64,000 bases of DNA from Orientallactaga sibirica (GCA_036365145.1 JAEOAD010000052.1:14383501-14447500); one strand, 5' to 3'; positions 35,625 through 47,559 are shown, counted from the first letter of the stretch. The notes: generated from the sequence alone by a model not told the origin. Made by a program: numbers and translations.

Positions 35625-36870
35625 GTATTCCTATGGTGGAAAAAGGAAAATTCCACCATCCCTGAAGACTGGCAAGGTCAAATGCTGTCCTCACACTTTC
35701 CCATGCCATCCCTATTGAGGCTTAATGCCAATCCCAGGGAAGTGCTGTGTGCTCACTGAGCCAAGGGTGCCCCCCAACGCCTCCGGTCTAATAATCAGCC
35801 AGTCTTCACACAGCCAGCACAGGGCATGACCCTGACCTCTAACCTTTCTTCTTGGAGGAAATGCCACTTATGTCACAATGGAAGTTGCTGCTGATAAGTA
35901 ACCATTTCCAGAGTTTCACACCAGACCAACATTATCTCAGGTGACCCGTGTCTCCTGGCTGCCAGCTTCACCTAGAAGAACTGACCTAGTGTGAGTCAAC
36001 TCCCTGCCAGGGCGAAGAAGAGCACGCAAGAGAAGCAGCAGCGAGAAAAAGATGGCAGAGGCTGGTCTGGAGTCATCCCCAGGGGCCTCTGCTCCCAAAG
36101 CCCTTCTGGCCAGAAGGCTCACTCGAAAGCATTGGACAATTCACGCTGTTTTTCTATGGACCCCTTTCCGATGCCACCAATGGGAGAGGGCCTGCCATTT
36201 CATTTCCTTTAAAACCACTGAGCCTGGTAACATCAACCACACAACAGGGCTGGGAGACAGCCCCGATCAGGAGAAATCTCCCATCTCCCCTCTCCCCTTG
36301 CCAGCTCAGGGAGCTCAGAAGGTCCAGAGTCACTAAGCAGCCTCTGGGACAGATCTGTTGACTTCAAGCAGAGTGGCTGCTGTTGTTTTGAAATGCTGGG
36401 GCCGCCACAAGCTACCACAGACAAGCTGGAGAGACTCACCCACCAAGCAAGGGTGCTATTTGTTTCTTTCTTTCAACATATAAACAGAAAGTTTCCATCA
36501 TTTTCAAAAACCAGTATCTTTGCCCCTATTTAACAGAGGGGGGGAAATCCATGGGACAGATGCCAAAGACACCGTAAGCAAAGGTGACTGTTTGGCGGGC
36601 TGTGTCACGGTGAGCTTTTATTCCAGGTAGACTTCTAAGACCGATACCAACAGGACTATGTTGGACCCAAACCTGTGCATTCAGACTTACACATCAGCAT
36701 GGTCCCAAAGGTCTTAATATCAAATTCACCTTTAAAGAAAGATTGATTAGCAGGGGGGATGTTCCAAAGATTATGCTGACAGCTATGCCAAGAGGAGGTA
36801 TGCAAAACTTGAGTCTGGCTGAGAGCCACAGCAGTCAGTAAGTGTACAGTCCCTTAAAGAACAGAGGTGA

Positions 36871-37095
36871 GGGCTGGAGAGATGGCTTAGTGATTAAGGT
36901 GATTGCCTGCGAAGCCTAAAGATCCAGGTTCGGTTCCCCAGGACCCACATAATCCAGATGCACAAGGTGGCGCATGTGTCTGGAGTTTGCAGTGGCTGGA
37001 GGCCCTGGTATGCCCATTCTCTATCTGTCTCTTCCTCTTTCTCTCTCCCTTTTCCCCTCCCTCTCTCTTTCAAATAAACAAATAAATTTTAAAAT
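36871..37095 (+). mobile_element. tRNA-derived SINE in FOSL2 intron 1 (antisense)
   Basis: GGGCTGGAGAGATGGCTTAG, GGTTCGGTTCCCCAGG, CACAAGGTGGCGCATGTG, a CT-rich stretch and AAATAAACAAATAAATT in order. Near-identical direct repeats GAACAGAGGTGA (36859-36870) and GAACAGAGATGA (37096-37107) mark the insertion. Confidence 0.94.
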
Positions 37096-37956
37096 GAACA
37101 GAGATGAGAGGACACAGTGATTGGGTGTGTAAGTTGTGGTGTGTTTGTAGTAAGATTAAAAAGCTTCACATCTCCTAATTTTATATTCACCCTGAATAAT
37201 AAGACAGGCAGAAATACAATGTGGAAATCGCACAGTGTTTTAGAAAGGAAAGCTCAACTGCCACTCAGACAATACATGACTGCTAGTTCACCCCACCTGC
37301 TTTGATGAAAAAGTGAAGCTGACTTCCACCGTCAAGAATCGACGGAACAGACAAATTCCTGGGATAACATACTGTTTGATCCTAATCTACAACATCTGTA
37401 AGATCAAGGCAAAAAAACAAAAGCAGCACCAGACCCTTCATTTACATCTCCCACACTGCCACCAATTGTGAACACCCCCATACAAACACATCAAGAAAAC
37501 AAGCCTTGGGAGTTTAGAAGTATTGTGTGGGCACCTGACTACTGCCCAGACATCATAGTGAAGAGAAAAAAAAAAAAAAAAAAACAGAAAAAACACCTCC
37601 TTTTCCAACCAGGTTTTATTTAGAGCAGAAAAAAAAAACCTCTTTTTAAAAAAAGAAACTCATATTAAGCACTTTATACTTAGCCACTATTAAATACATG
37701 GAATTTATTTGCCCTAAATAAAAAGAAAAGTGCTAAGAATTTGGAAAACTAACCAAGTTTAACACTGTGAGACTGGAAAAATACATTCCCGGTAGTTCTT
37801 CTAAACATGTCCCGTAGGGGGCATTAGAGAGGCACGGTGGAAGCTGGCTTGGGAATCACAGTCATTTCTGGTAAAAGTTCTTTGATGTGAGGAATGTCCC
37901 AGCCTGGTACAGTTGGCTAAAGTTTGCTCTGGGGAATTTAGTGCGTGCCTGCCTCT

Positions 37957-37998
37957 GTGTGTGTGCGTGTGTGTGTGCGCGTGTGTGTGTACGTACAT
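37957..37998. repeat. (TG)n-type microsatellite in FOSL2 intron 1
   Basis: GTGTGTGTGCGTGTGTGTGT with interspersed CG dinucleotides, continuing imperfectly to about 38010. Confidence 0.9.
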
Positions 37999-40832
37999 GA
38001 GTGCGTGTGTCAGAGGAAGAAAAGTTGATGTGATATCCCTTGTTGCTGAAAAGGAAATAATATCCCTCTTGACATTTTCACAAGACATCTGAGAAACAGA
38101 CAGTGGCCTTGGAAAAGTTCTGTATCTTGTTTTTGTTTTGTTGTGTTTTTTTTCCATTAAAAGGGGGCCTGGCTGATGAAAACAAGTTATGAAATGACCT
38201 ATGTTTGTGTAACTGGATGGATTGCGTAATACCGAGGCCCTGAAACCGTAAGAGTCAAGCAGACAGGCAGGGCATATATCTGGAGGTGTTGTCCTAGGAA
38301 AGTTGGGAGAAAGAACATAACAAAAAGCCAAATCCAAATCCAGCGGGCCCGGGAGGGGGGGGGTGCAACTATTCCTGACACAACGAAATCACCAATGATC
38401 AGCCTTCGAGATTCGGATTATAACTGCAACAGGAAATTTTTCTCATGTTTTAAGTTCCTGCCATATACCCAAACAAAGAGCTGACTGCCTCCTCCCCCCA
38501 CACTGGAACTCATGACCGTGTGTCTTCTGCATGGAGAGAAGGGAGGCTCGGGCTGACTCCCTAGCAGTACACTTAGGAGGACTACAGGGCCCTACACAGG
38601 GAAAAATTATATTCGCTTGTCCAAGAACTGTCCATTGTAAGGCCATAAAGGAGGAAGGCCCATCCACTAACTGCCAGAAGTCTCCCCATAAAGGAGAGCT
38701 GAGAGGAATAAAGTGATTACAGGCTTTTTATCTGGTGTGTAATAAAGTTACCTTGAGCCCAGGCGGGGTCATGGCACAGACTTGCAAAGTAACACAAGGC
38801 TCTGAGGCCCAGCCTTAGGACCACAGAACAGTTCTGTTCAAAGCCAGAGGCAGGGATGGAAAAACCCTCCCCCTCCCTGCTGCTAGCTGCCTCCCCCACC
38901 ACAACTCCGAGGAGCAGGAGGAGGGGGAGGAGGAGAAGGAGGAGGAAGAAACTTGGCTGAAGTGGCATTACCTTGTCAATTGCCCTGCTTGCGCTGCTGA
39001 GCCCAATGGGCAGGTGGACACGTGAACCCCATGCACTGCTGGTTGGTGATTTCCAACCCCTCATGTGTTACAGCATGCTAGGAATTAGCCAGCAGCTGCC
39101 TTTGCTTCAGTAAGGAGCCCCATTACACCCTTCTGCTGGACAGAGTTCTCTTCCTTCACCGAGCACTGGTTTCCTGCCGGATTTACTTCCCAGACAAGGA
39201 ACTGCCTCTGCTGACACCCTGGGCTCAAAGCCCTAGTGACACAGATTACTCAGTGGTGGCACTGATGTCAGGCCCCAGCGTCTGACCACAGCCAGGCAGG
39301 GAGACTGTACTGTCACTGACCACTGCCTCAGTCTTTCTAGGTGAAAGAAACTGAACACATCCAAAGACCCCGTGTTGACTTGGGGGTGGGGGCAGGAGGA
39401 CCTGTGGACCTGTGCTGAACTGCAAAGTGAGGGGTTAGTAGAAAGGGCTCCAAGCCCAATGCTTTGTGATGTCTGGGTTCAACACAAACCATCCACTGGG
39501 CTAGGATGCAAACATAACTTTTCAGATGAGGTTTCAAATTCATCACTTTGGCTCTTGGTAAGGGTCCACTTACTGACTCCTCAAGGCAGACTAGGACTTC
39601 ACAGTTGGTGTCACCAAGTGCGGGGGGTGGGCAGAGGAAAAACGAAGCCCAGAAGCCCTCTGGGGGACTGGCCGGCATGGAGTAACAACCTGGGACAGTC
39701 ATCCTCAGGTCCCAAAGAAACTCATGTTTATATTCCCCAACTTGACCCTCCCCTCCTGGAAGCCCACCCCAGCTGTCCCCAACCCGTACTTAGGGTTGGC
39801 TTGGCTTCTAGGGGCCAAGGCCATGGCCTTACCAAGCAACTCTCGCAGCAGCCAACTTGGCTAGACATTCACAGACCGCGGTGGGCTTCGGGTCTTGTGA
39901 GTTAACCCCGTTCCCGCTGAAGACCAGGGTGGGATGGGAGTGAGGGGGGTTGCTACAGAGGTCGGGAACCCCACCAGCACCACCAGCACCTGACCAGCGC
40001 CTTTCTGGTGTTTATAGACACACAGATCACACGCACAATCCCTCCAGTGCAAACCAGTCTGGCTGCTTTAGAAAGAAGTTGTTTTTCTGCTTCTAGAACC
40101 ACCCAGGAGCTCCACTGATTTCTCTTTCCCCCACTTCTCTCTGCCTGCTTTTTGCCCCAGGTCTCCCAAGCCCCTCAAGGCTCCGCTCCGGGGGCAGTCC
40201 AGGCTCCTGCCCAACCCTTACAGGAAATTAGCGTGGGGCTCACAGGTGTCAGGAGCCAATCAAAGCCAGCCTCTTCCTTCCTGACCTTCGCACCTGTTTC
40301 CCAAAGACACCCCCCCCCCATTACTTGAAGGAGCGCCACCACGTTTCTGAGTGCCCGATCCTTTCCACAGAGGAGCTAAGAAGGATGGAGAGCTGGAGAG
40401 AAGAAAAGGGGTTTCCCACAGGATCGAGGTCCCTGGCTTCTGGAGGGACTTAGTGCGTGCAATGACTTCCTTGCACCCCCCCCCCACTTTTCCTGTCCCT
40501 CCACCACGGAGAAAGAAGGTGGAAGAAGAGGGGTCTTGGATGGAGACAACAGGCTCCTAGGAGGGGACTTGCAATTCTAGCTTTTCTGGAAAAAAGACAA
40601 CTTGAAAGAAGGGACTTAGTGGCTCTTCAAGCCCACTCCCCTCTTGTATTTTGTTTTGTTTTTTTAAGAAAGAAAAAGTGCCAGGGGTGGGTGGGGCAGA
40701 ACAGAACAACAATCCACAACTTAACAAGCGTGGCCCCTAAACATCTGCACGCCCCGTGCGAAAAGGGGGGGTGAGCGGCGAGCGGAGGGCGGGTCGGCCC
40801 GCGCCGCCAGGTGCACCCCAGCCCGCACCTAC

Positions 40833-40934
40833 CTGCTGGCCGCCGCCGCCGCTGGAGTAAGACTCGGCGTGCGCAGGAGAGCCGCTGCTGCCCCGGGACG
40901 AGGTGTCAAAGTTCCCGGGATAATCCTGGTACAT
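40833..40934 (-). CDS. FOSL2: FOSL2 coding exon 1 (start of protein)
   Basis: The exon encodes residues 1-34: [20 protein letters not shown], then a serine/glycine-rich stretch ending GGGGQQ before the donor CAG|GTAGGT. The ATG at 40934-40932 has A at -3, which fits efficient initiation. It is the start used in known FOSL2 proteins, giving 326 residues in total, the same as human. The frame stays open upstream through codons 40935-41000, but that stretch begins with GTG and lacks an ATG, so an N-terminal extension is not supported. The exon lies inside a CpG-rich domain. Confidence 0.98.
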
Positions 40935-41780
40935 GATCCGCGGTGGGGGCCAGAGAGGAAACAGGGTGGTCGTCTTCCCCCGCCCCGGCCGCGGCCGCAC
41001 ACCGCCTGCCGCGCGCTCGCCGTCCGCCGCGGTTCTGCTCTCCGCTCCCGGGCCGTGTCCCCACCACCTGCGAGGCGGACGCGGCGACCCCCGGGAAGTG
41101 TCCCTCGATCGCCTCGCGCGCCCGGCGCTGCTTCTCTCCTGCTGGGCGAGCGCCGCGGGGCCGTCCGTCCGTCCGTCCGCGCGTCCACCCGGTCCCTCCC
41201 TCTAAAAAGTCGGCGCGTCCCTCGGTCCCTCCCTCCCCTGCGCGCGCCCTTCCGCCCCCGCGCGCGGCCGGAGCTGCGCGGGGACCCACGGCCCCGAGGA
41301 AAATGGGAAATTCAAAAAACCAAAAAAGACGAGAAACCCAGGGGATCTCGCCGGCCGGCTCTGGGGGACCCCGCCAAAAAAAAAAAAAAAAAAAAGGAAA
41401 GAAAGAAAAAGAAAAAAGAAAAAGCTACAAGAAAGGCTGCCCTCTTGGAGAAACTTCTATTTCCTCCTTTTAGCCAAGGAGCCGGAGAATAAACTTCCTG
41501 TGGCCGCCCGAGTTTCGGCGCGGATCCGACACTCGCCGGTCCTGCGGCCCCGGAGGCGAGGCGCGAGCTGAGCCCGGAGCGGACCGAGGGACGTGGCCCC
41601 GCGCCCTCTTCGCGGACCGCGGGCGTCCGCCTCGCCCTCCTCCTCCTCCCTCTCCCTCTCTCCCTCCCCGTCCCCGCCGAGCGCTGCTCGCTCCGAGCCC
41701 CTGCGCTCTGCCCGAGATGAGTCACTACAATGGCACGAGTTCAACTCCACACTCTTTATTCTCCAGCCCCGCACCATGTG
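40935..41780 (-). promoter_or_regulatory. FOSL2: FOSL2 5' UTR and proximal promoter
   Basis: This is the GC-rich sequence directly upstream of the ATG on the minus strand. The transcription start is not determinable by eye. TATA-like candidates are GCTAAAAGG (minus, about 41467-41475) and AATAAAG (41754-41760), and a CpG-island promoter without TATA is equally possible. A poly(A) run on the plus strand (41376-41396) would appear as a U-tract if transcribed. Tandem CCGT units lie at 41161-41179. Confidence 0.6.
41718..41724. promoter_or_regulatory. Consensus AP-1 site (TGAGTCA) near FOSL2 promoter
   Basis: A perfect TRE heptamer in the context GATGAGTCAC, about 785 bases upstream of the FOSL2 ATG. 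Positive autoregulation through AP-1 sites is established for FOSL2/Fra-2 promoters. That this particular site serves that role is inference. Confidence 0.65.
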
Positions 41781-42824
41781 GATCCACTCACGTCAACCCG
41801 GCTCCACCTTGCAGGGAGGAGCGCGCGCGGAGGCGGGGGAGGAGGAGGAGGAGGAAGGAGAGGCGCGGGAGGGAGGGAGGGAAGGAGGGAGGGGACGAGG
41901 CGGGCTCAGGGCTCCCCTCCCGGCCCCGGCCCGCGGTCACGCTGACGCCAGCCGCGCACCCCGCACGGGGGAGGAAGGCCGTGGTGAGGGTGGGAGCGGG
42001 CGGTCCGCGCAGGAACCGAGGCCACCCCGGCCCTGCTCCACCCCCCCCCCCGGCCTCGGCACCCTTGGACTGTTCCATTGGCGCACGTTGCCAAAGATGG
42101 TCATTTGCGTTAGAGGAGGACGCGAGTGCGGGTTTCCTCGCTTTCGGGTGACGTGGAGGGAGGGAGGGAGGGAGGGAGAGGGATTCCCTCGCCCGCCGGC
42201 TCCCGAGCGCGCCCGCCACGGGCCTAGCCTCCCCCCACCCCACTACCAACACACACACCAGGGGCGCGGGGCGGGGCAGGGCCCGGGGCGGCCGCTCGGG
42301 CCTTGTCTCCGACTTGGAGGAGACCAGACGGGCGGCCCGCAGCGGCGCCACCGCGAGGCGCAGAGCCCGGCGCGCGGAGCCGCTCGCAGGGAGGGCGCGG
42401 CTGTGCACGGCCGTCCGCGCCCTCGGCGGCGCCGCCCGGTGCAGCGGGCGCTCGGGGGACCCGCGGCGCCACCCCGCGGGGCCGGTCAGCCTGTTTTCCC
42501 TCCGTGGCGGGCTGCCCACTATTTCCCTTGTATGTGCTTGTGTGTATGTTGAGTTTTTCTTTTTTTTTTTTTCCGATCCTAAAACTGACTTGGCATTCCG
42601 GTGGCCCTCTATGCCAGGCAATTCATGTGGACGCATCTAACAGAAGTCACCGGGCCTTGCAAGCAAACTCCAGACAAATCGGCAAAGAAAATGGGGGAGG
42701 CCAGAGAGAGGGTGTACCCCCAGTTGTTGTGGAGCAAAGTTCAGGGCGCTCTTGCGGGACTCGTGGGTCTTCGCGCCTCGCTGGGTGGGGCGGCGCGCTG
42801 GGTCAAGAGCGCGGGCTTCCTCCG

Positions 42825-42960
42825 ATCGCCTGGCTATGCAATTTACGAGCTGTGAGGTCTTGGGCGAGTCCCTGAACCTCTCTGCGAGTCAGTTTCCTCC
42901 TATATAATGAAAAGCTTGGAACAGATGACCTCCTAACGCTAAGGACCCTGTCCGCTCCGG
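42825..42960 (+). mobile_element. MIR SINE inside the FOSL2 upstream CpG island
   Basis: GCAATTTACGAGCTGTGAGG, CTTGGGCGAGTCCCTGAACC and GAGTCAGTTTCCTCCTATAT then AATGAAAAG follow the sense MIR core closely. A second short MIR-like piece (GGCCTCAGTTTCCTCATCTG) lies near 43160. Confidence 0.8.
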
Positions 42961-43253
42961 TGCGCCGATCTTTCTTAGGGATGATGGCATTATAAACAGA
43001 TAACAGCGAAGGAACGCAAGTTCTAGTCCAGCGTCCGCCTGTAGTCTCGCTTTACCCCCGACTCAAGTCGCGCCCCTGTATCCCAAAGGATCCCACGAGA
43101 AATGACTGGGGAAATGTTTGGCTGCGCCATGGGCCCGCCGTGACGCGGCACACAGTCAGGCCTCAGTTTCCTCATCTGTGAAGTGGGGGAAGAGGGGGGT
43201 TGTGATTTAGGAAAGAAAAATAGAGCCGGGAACTCGAAGCCTTCCCGGGGCTC

Positions 43254-43262
43254 TATATAAAG
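43254..43262 (+). promoter_or_regulatory. TATA box-like TATATAAAG, divergent from FOSL2
   Basis: A consensus TATA motif in GC-rich flanks (CGGGGCTCTATATAAAGCGC) on the plus strand, about 2.3 kb upstream of the FOSL2 ATG. A second plus-strand TATAAAA lies at 43358-43364, next to a forkhead-like TGTTTAC (43348-43354). These could start a divergent non-coding RNA; no transcript evidence exists here. The core is near-palindromic, so minus-strand use is also possible. Confidence 0.4.
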
Positions 43263-44450
43263 CGCTGGCGTTTCCGGGACGGCTGGCGGCATCTGGCCTC
43301 CCCAAGGGCCCCAAGATACGGTAATCCCGAACAATACTCGGGGTCATTGTTTACATCTATAAAACACATTCTGTCCTGAGCTCCGTCCCCAAGGACGTGC
43401 GCGCGGCGGGCCGGGCAGCTCGCACCTCCGGCCACCCGCGCGCACGCCCGGCAGAGGGCACCTCCGCGACCCGGGCGGGCGGGCGGGCGCGCGCACACGC
43501 ACACGGCAGCCGTGGGTACCCGGCTGCTGGTAGGTTTTTTTTTTTTTCCTTCTCCTTCTTCTTCTTTCATGCCAGCGTCCTGGCCTGCCGGGGTGTTTAC
43601 GCGGCCTCTCCCAGCAGGACTGAGTAAATGCAGTCCTTTGACGCAAAACGGATCAGCCCTTCCCCAGCCGCGGCGGAGAAACCCAGAAAACTGGGGGTGG
43701 GGACGGGGGCAGGACGCTGAAAGAGAAATCGTGACACTTTCCCACTCGCCTCCCCGTTTCCTCCCTGCGCCCTGCAGGCCCCCGGCAGCCCGGGTGACAT
43801 CTTGCGTGAGCGGGTGGAGGGGGACACGTCCCTCGTGGGGGCGCGCCGGGGGGGGGGTCCCCGAAGCACCGGACAGACGCACTTTGCTTTTCCAGGGAGC
43901 ACTATCTGTCGGCAGCCCGGCCCTCCCCCACGCTCCGCTCGAGAATCCGGGTGCTTCTGGGTCTCTCCCACACAGTCCTTCCAGTAACGTGGGGGCTGGG
44001 GAAGGAGGGGGAACAGGAGCTTCCTCCAAGGTCTCCGCCGTCCCCGGCGCGCCCAGCCACCGGCCGGCGCCGTCGGGAGCGCGCCTGCGGGCCAGCGCAC
44101 CCTCGCGCCCTCGCCCGCCCCCGCCAGGCCCGCTCCCCCGGTCCTTTCCTTTCTTGTGGCTTCCCGTAAAGCCCGGCAGCCCCCAGACGTCTGCAGAGCC
44201 TCACGGAATCTGTGCTGATGCAAGTCACTGGCCTCCCTTTGGTGCGCCCCGGCAGGCCTGCCTCGGAGCGCTTTGATCCCGGCCTTGCTGGGCTCCAGAG
44301 CTAGTTTCCTGTGCCGGCCTGGAGGCCCGCGTTCCACAGCTTCCTCTCACCTCCAGTCCTTCAGGTCCAGACACAGAGCTGCGCCCCAGCGCTGCCCGGG
44401 CACTGGCCTCCTCTGGTTCAGGGTGCCCAAGGGAGAATGCAGGTTCCAAG

Positions 44451-45462
44451 GCCAATGTAGAGGCCCTTCCTTGGGAAGTCATCCCAGGGGTGCGAAGTTA
44501 GGGAAGGGCCTTTGTCTCCCAGGAGCAACAGATGCTAAGCACAGAGACATAAGCAGCATCAGGAGTCATCCAGTAAACGGGGATTGTCTCATCTAGTTCT
44601 CACAAGTGTTTGAGGGGGGATCTTATTCCCAGGGGATGGAGAGAGTAGCATTAAGTTCACTCCCTCAGGGAAACTGGTCAGTGACTAGTGACCAACTAGC
44701 TGGGAGTACAGCTGGTTTCTAACACGGGGCTTTTCCTCTTATTCAGGACATAGCATTCCTTGCCACCAACTGGAAGTCTCTCTCAATATTGGTCTCTAGA
44801 AAGCACGGACTATCTGCTCCTTAGTTCTCTACTGAGTGAAGATGTCAGGAGGGCTTGGGGAGGAAAGAAACTCGTGGAAGTCAAGGGTAGTTGGAGCTGG
44901 CTCTTATTGCCTCTCAGGGTCTGTGTCCTCCTGACCCTTCTGCCAGTTTCCTTTTTTGCCCAGGGTTTGACCCCTGAGCAATGAACTGGATCTTAGAATG
45001 GTTGTCCCCCTGGGCTGTATTGGCCTACACATCTGAGCACTGAACATTCATGGAGCCTTGCATACATGGCTTCACATGTTCTTACACACACTGGGATGTG
45101 GACAGCACTTAGGGGGACTCTGAATTGTCAGAGGAAGTTAAAGAACAGCTGCCTCAAGATTGTGGCTCCTGAGGACTTCTGTGACTGAATGTCAAGCCAT
45201 CTCATAACCTTAAAGCCAGTGCTCTGCCAACCTTGAAAGGCCAGGGGCAGACTCCATTCCTTAATAACAAACTTCTTTATCCATAGTGCCTGGATGGCTC
45301 TGCCATGGATTTTGGTGATGTCTTAGCTTTCCTGGAAGCTAGCTAGACTTCAAAATTAATACCTATTTAATATAGAAGTGTTTCAGTTATCCAAAAACCT
45401 GTGGTTACTCAGGAGCCCATCAGCAAGAAGATTTCGGCCCAAGTAGTTCAAAAGAAAAATCC
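44451..45462. other. Intergenic sequence, nothing recognised
   Basis: A MIR-like trace (GTCTCATCTAGTTCTCACAA) lies near 44587. No gene was seen. Confidence 0.5.
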
Positions 45463-45655
45463 AGCCGGGCGTGGTGGCGCACGCCTTTAATCCCAGCACT
45501 CGGGAGGCAGAGGTAGGAGGATCGCCGTGAGTTCAAGGCCAGCCTGAGACTACATAGTGAATTCCAGGTCAGCCTGGGCCAGAATGAGACCCTACCTCGA
45601 AAAACCAAAAAAAAAGAAAAAAAAAAAAAGAAAGAAAGAAAGAAAGAAAGAAAAG
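45463..45655 (+). mobile_element. Young B1-type SINE with GAAA tail
   Basis: GCCGGGCGTGGTGGCGCACG through TGAGACCCTACCTCGAAAAA, then an A-rich tail expanded into (GAAA)n. The CpGs are largely intact, so it is among the youngest copies. It is the first SINE upstream of the CpG island. Confidence 0.95.
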
Positions 45656-46626
45656 TCCTTCATGAAGAAGCTCCTTAGAAAGGTGTGGAAGAGGTGGAGA
45701 AAAGGGAACTTGACTGACCTAGAGTCTGTCAGTAGCTGGAAACTGACTGTCCCTAGGGTTGCTGTTAGACCCCAGTGAGGCTGCGGCTGTATGGGGCCAC
45801 CAGCAGGCAGTGAGAGAGGCAGTCACTATCCCAGATAGAGTGCTGGGGGATGGGAGGGTTTAGGCCCATCTCCCATTCCAGCCAAAGTGCGAGGGTGTTG
45901 GTCAATACAGCCCATGGAGGCTGGCCTCCCAAGACACAGAGAAGGGCAAAGAAGGGTAGGTGGGGAGTTGTCGTGGTGGAAGAGACATGCTGCAGAAGCG
46001 AGGACTGAGCACAGATGCTGCTAAACCCTCAAGTGGTCTCACCGTGCGCGCAGGATTGCACAAGAGGAGAAAGGCCCCACACCTCCTCCCCCAGAGCAGA
46101 GTGGACACAGCCGCCAAGCCACCCCTCTTACCAACCCTCAACGCTACTAGGCCACTAAGGAGTAGGTTTGTGTCTGTCAGATGCGGGGATGGGGGGCAGG
46201 AAAAGTCTACAACTGCCGCCGCTCCATAGGGGTCCATGGGGGGGCATGCTCTACTTCCTTACAGACCTAGGGGACCTCTCGCAGCTTAGACATACTGAGA
46301 TGTAACACACATCCTTCTCCCACCATGATTCTCCGTTCATGTCCTGGAGGAACCCCATGATGAGAAGTGAGGACAAGGGTACAGGAATCTACCATTCACA
46401 GACGTGGGATGTTCTCTGTCTGGGTGGGAATATGGGGCTTCTATGTAGAGAATTCATCCACGTCTGCCCTTGAGATTCCAGTGTGTATTCACTTTCCTGA
46501 ATCCCCGCAAGCAGCCAGCAATAACAAAACCTTCCTGGTGTCTTGGCCAATATAGAGGGTTAGAGTTGTACACAAATAATGTCCAGGTCAATGACTGCCT
46601 AGAAACATCACAGCTGGCTTACTCTG
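45656..46626. other. Intergenic sequence, nothing recognised
   Basis: No repeat or gene was recognised. Several mid-length frames exist on both strands without family features. Confidence 0.5.
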
Positions 46627-46722
46627 TGCCAGCACAGTAATGTTCACACAAGGACAGTGTCTCCTAGTGACACATTCCTCAGAAGGTGTTCCTGTTGTTA
46701 AGTCGCACATGATTGTAAAGTG
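46627..46722 (+). mobile_element. Ancient interspersed repeat, family not named
   Basis: GTTCACACAAGGACAGTGTC, CTAGTGACACATTCCTCAGA and CTGTTGTTAAGTCGCACATG followed by ATTGTA resemble the end of a widespread old mammalian repeat. I cannot give the family name with confidence. Confidence 0.35.
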
Positions 46723-46846
46723 AAGTTTGTATAAGAAGTTTTGGAAATCTTGTTCAAAGGAAGTCCTTCTGCCAACTACCACCACCGGGGGCTCTAGAGT
46801 CACTGTCCTGGTAGGCAGGAGGGTGGCACTTCCTTGCAACCTTGCA

Positions 46847-46847
<1 letters not shown>

Positions 46848-46894
<47 letters not shown>
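46848..46894. repeat. (TG)n microsatellite
   Basis: About 23 uninterrupted TG units. Confidence 0.97.
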
Positions 46895-46896
<2 letters not shown>

Positions 46897-47559
46897 TGTT
46901 TTAAAGCTGGATACTTTCCAGAAATAAAAAGTGACTGGTACTATTATTTGGAAATATCTTTATGAGTCAGAGCAGAAGTCACCTCTGGTAAAAATATTTG
47001 TCAGGTCCCAAGGAGAAACAGACCAACTTGCCTGTTTGGGCACAAGAGGCAACCAAGGCTGAAGGCTGTGGTCTGAACTGGGAAGCTGAGCACAGCCCCC
47101 CTCTAGTTGGCCATGTGACTCGGGCCAAGGTCCCTTGACATCTGCCACCTCTGCTTTCCCCTCTGAACCAGGAGGTGGGATCAAACTCGGGTCTGTCATG
47201 GAGCAGAGGAAGTCTCTTAGGAAGTAAAGCTTTTCTCCCTGCCCTCCGTCTGGATGAGTCTCCTGCCAGGAATCTCCAAGGCCCGCTTTGAAGCCTACCT
47301 CTGGGGTCTGATTACAGTTCCTCCTCCTCTACTTAGGAGACCCAGAAAAGCAAAGGGCAGGCACTATTCAGGTTTGATGTGAGGTTTCCCTGTTAAGTAG
47401 CAGGCTCTATCCACTTCTAATGTGGTCTCCTGGGGCCTTGAAGTAATCTGTCAGCCTTGGACCCAGGGTTTTGCTTAACGCTTACTGGGGAAGTTGAGAG
47501 ATGGATGGGCCCTGCCTGCAGGCAACTTACAATCTAGCCAAGAGAAATACGTGGTAGCA
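46895..47559. other. Intergenic sequence, nothing recognised
   Basis: A TGAGTCA motif lies near 46964. There is no recognised repeat or exon. Confidence 0.5.

Larger units (their letters stand above)
31012..40832 (-). other. FOSL2: FOSL2 intron 1
   Basis: A phase-0 intron of 9,821 bases, donor CAG|GTAGGT and acceptor TTTCAG. It contains MIR (about 32060-32195), two tRNA-derived SINEs, one B1-dID-like element and (CT)n and (TG)n microsatellites. Consensus AP-1 heptamers lie near 31366, 33070 and 35992. About 33.3-36.85 kb and 37.1-40.8 kb are free of SINEs and could hold enhancers, which cannot be tested here. No alternative exon was recognised. Confidence 0.92.
40740..44450. promoter_or_regulatory. 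CpG island covering FOSL2 exon 1 and upstream
   Basis: CpG dinucleotides are frequent from about 40.74 kb to 44.45 kb, peaking at 40.8-42.5 kb and 43.4-44.3 kb. Outside it, the window is CpG-poor. Long frames on both strands here (up to 319 codons) reflect GC-rich composition and are not genes. The island has no young SINE but includes MIR fragments (42825-42960, 43140-43200). It extends about 3.5 kb beyond the coding start. Confidence 0.85.

Noticed and set aside
40935..41000. In-frame N-terminal extension of FOSL2 upstream of the ATG
   Set aside because: The open frame continues upstream but starts at GTG, not ATG, and known FOSL2 proteins start at MYQDYPG. A near-cognate start is not supported by sequence alone.
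41593..42552. 319-codon plus-strand open frame in the CpG island
   Set aside because: It is rich in Arg, Gly, Pro and Ala with no domain, overlaps equally long frames on the other strand, and includes homopolymer tracts. It is explained by GC composition.
43253..44337. Overlapping 246-258 codon frames on both strands
   Set aside because: Long frames in several reading frames at once are expected in CpG-rich DNA depleted of stop codons; there is no recognisable family.
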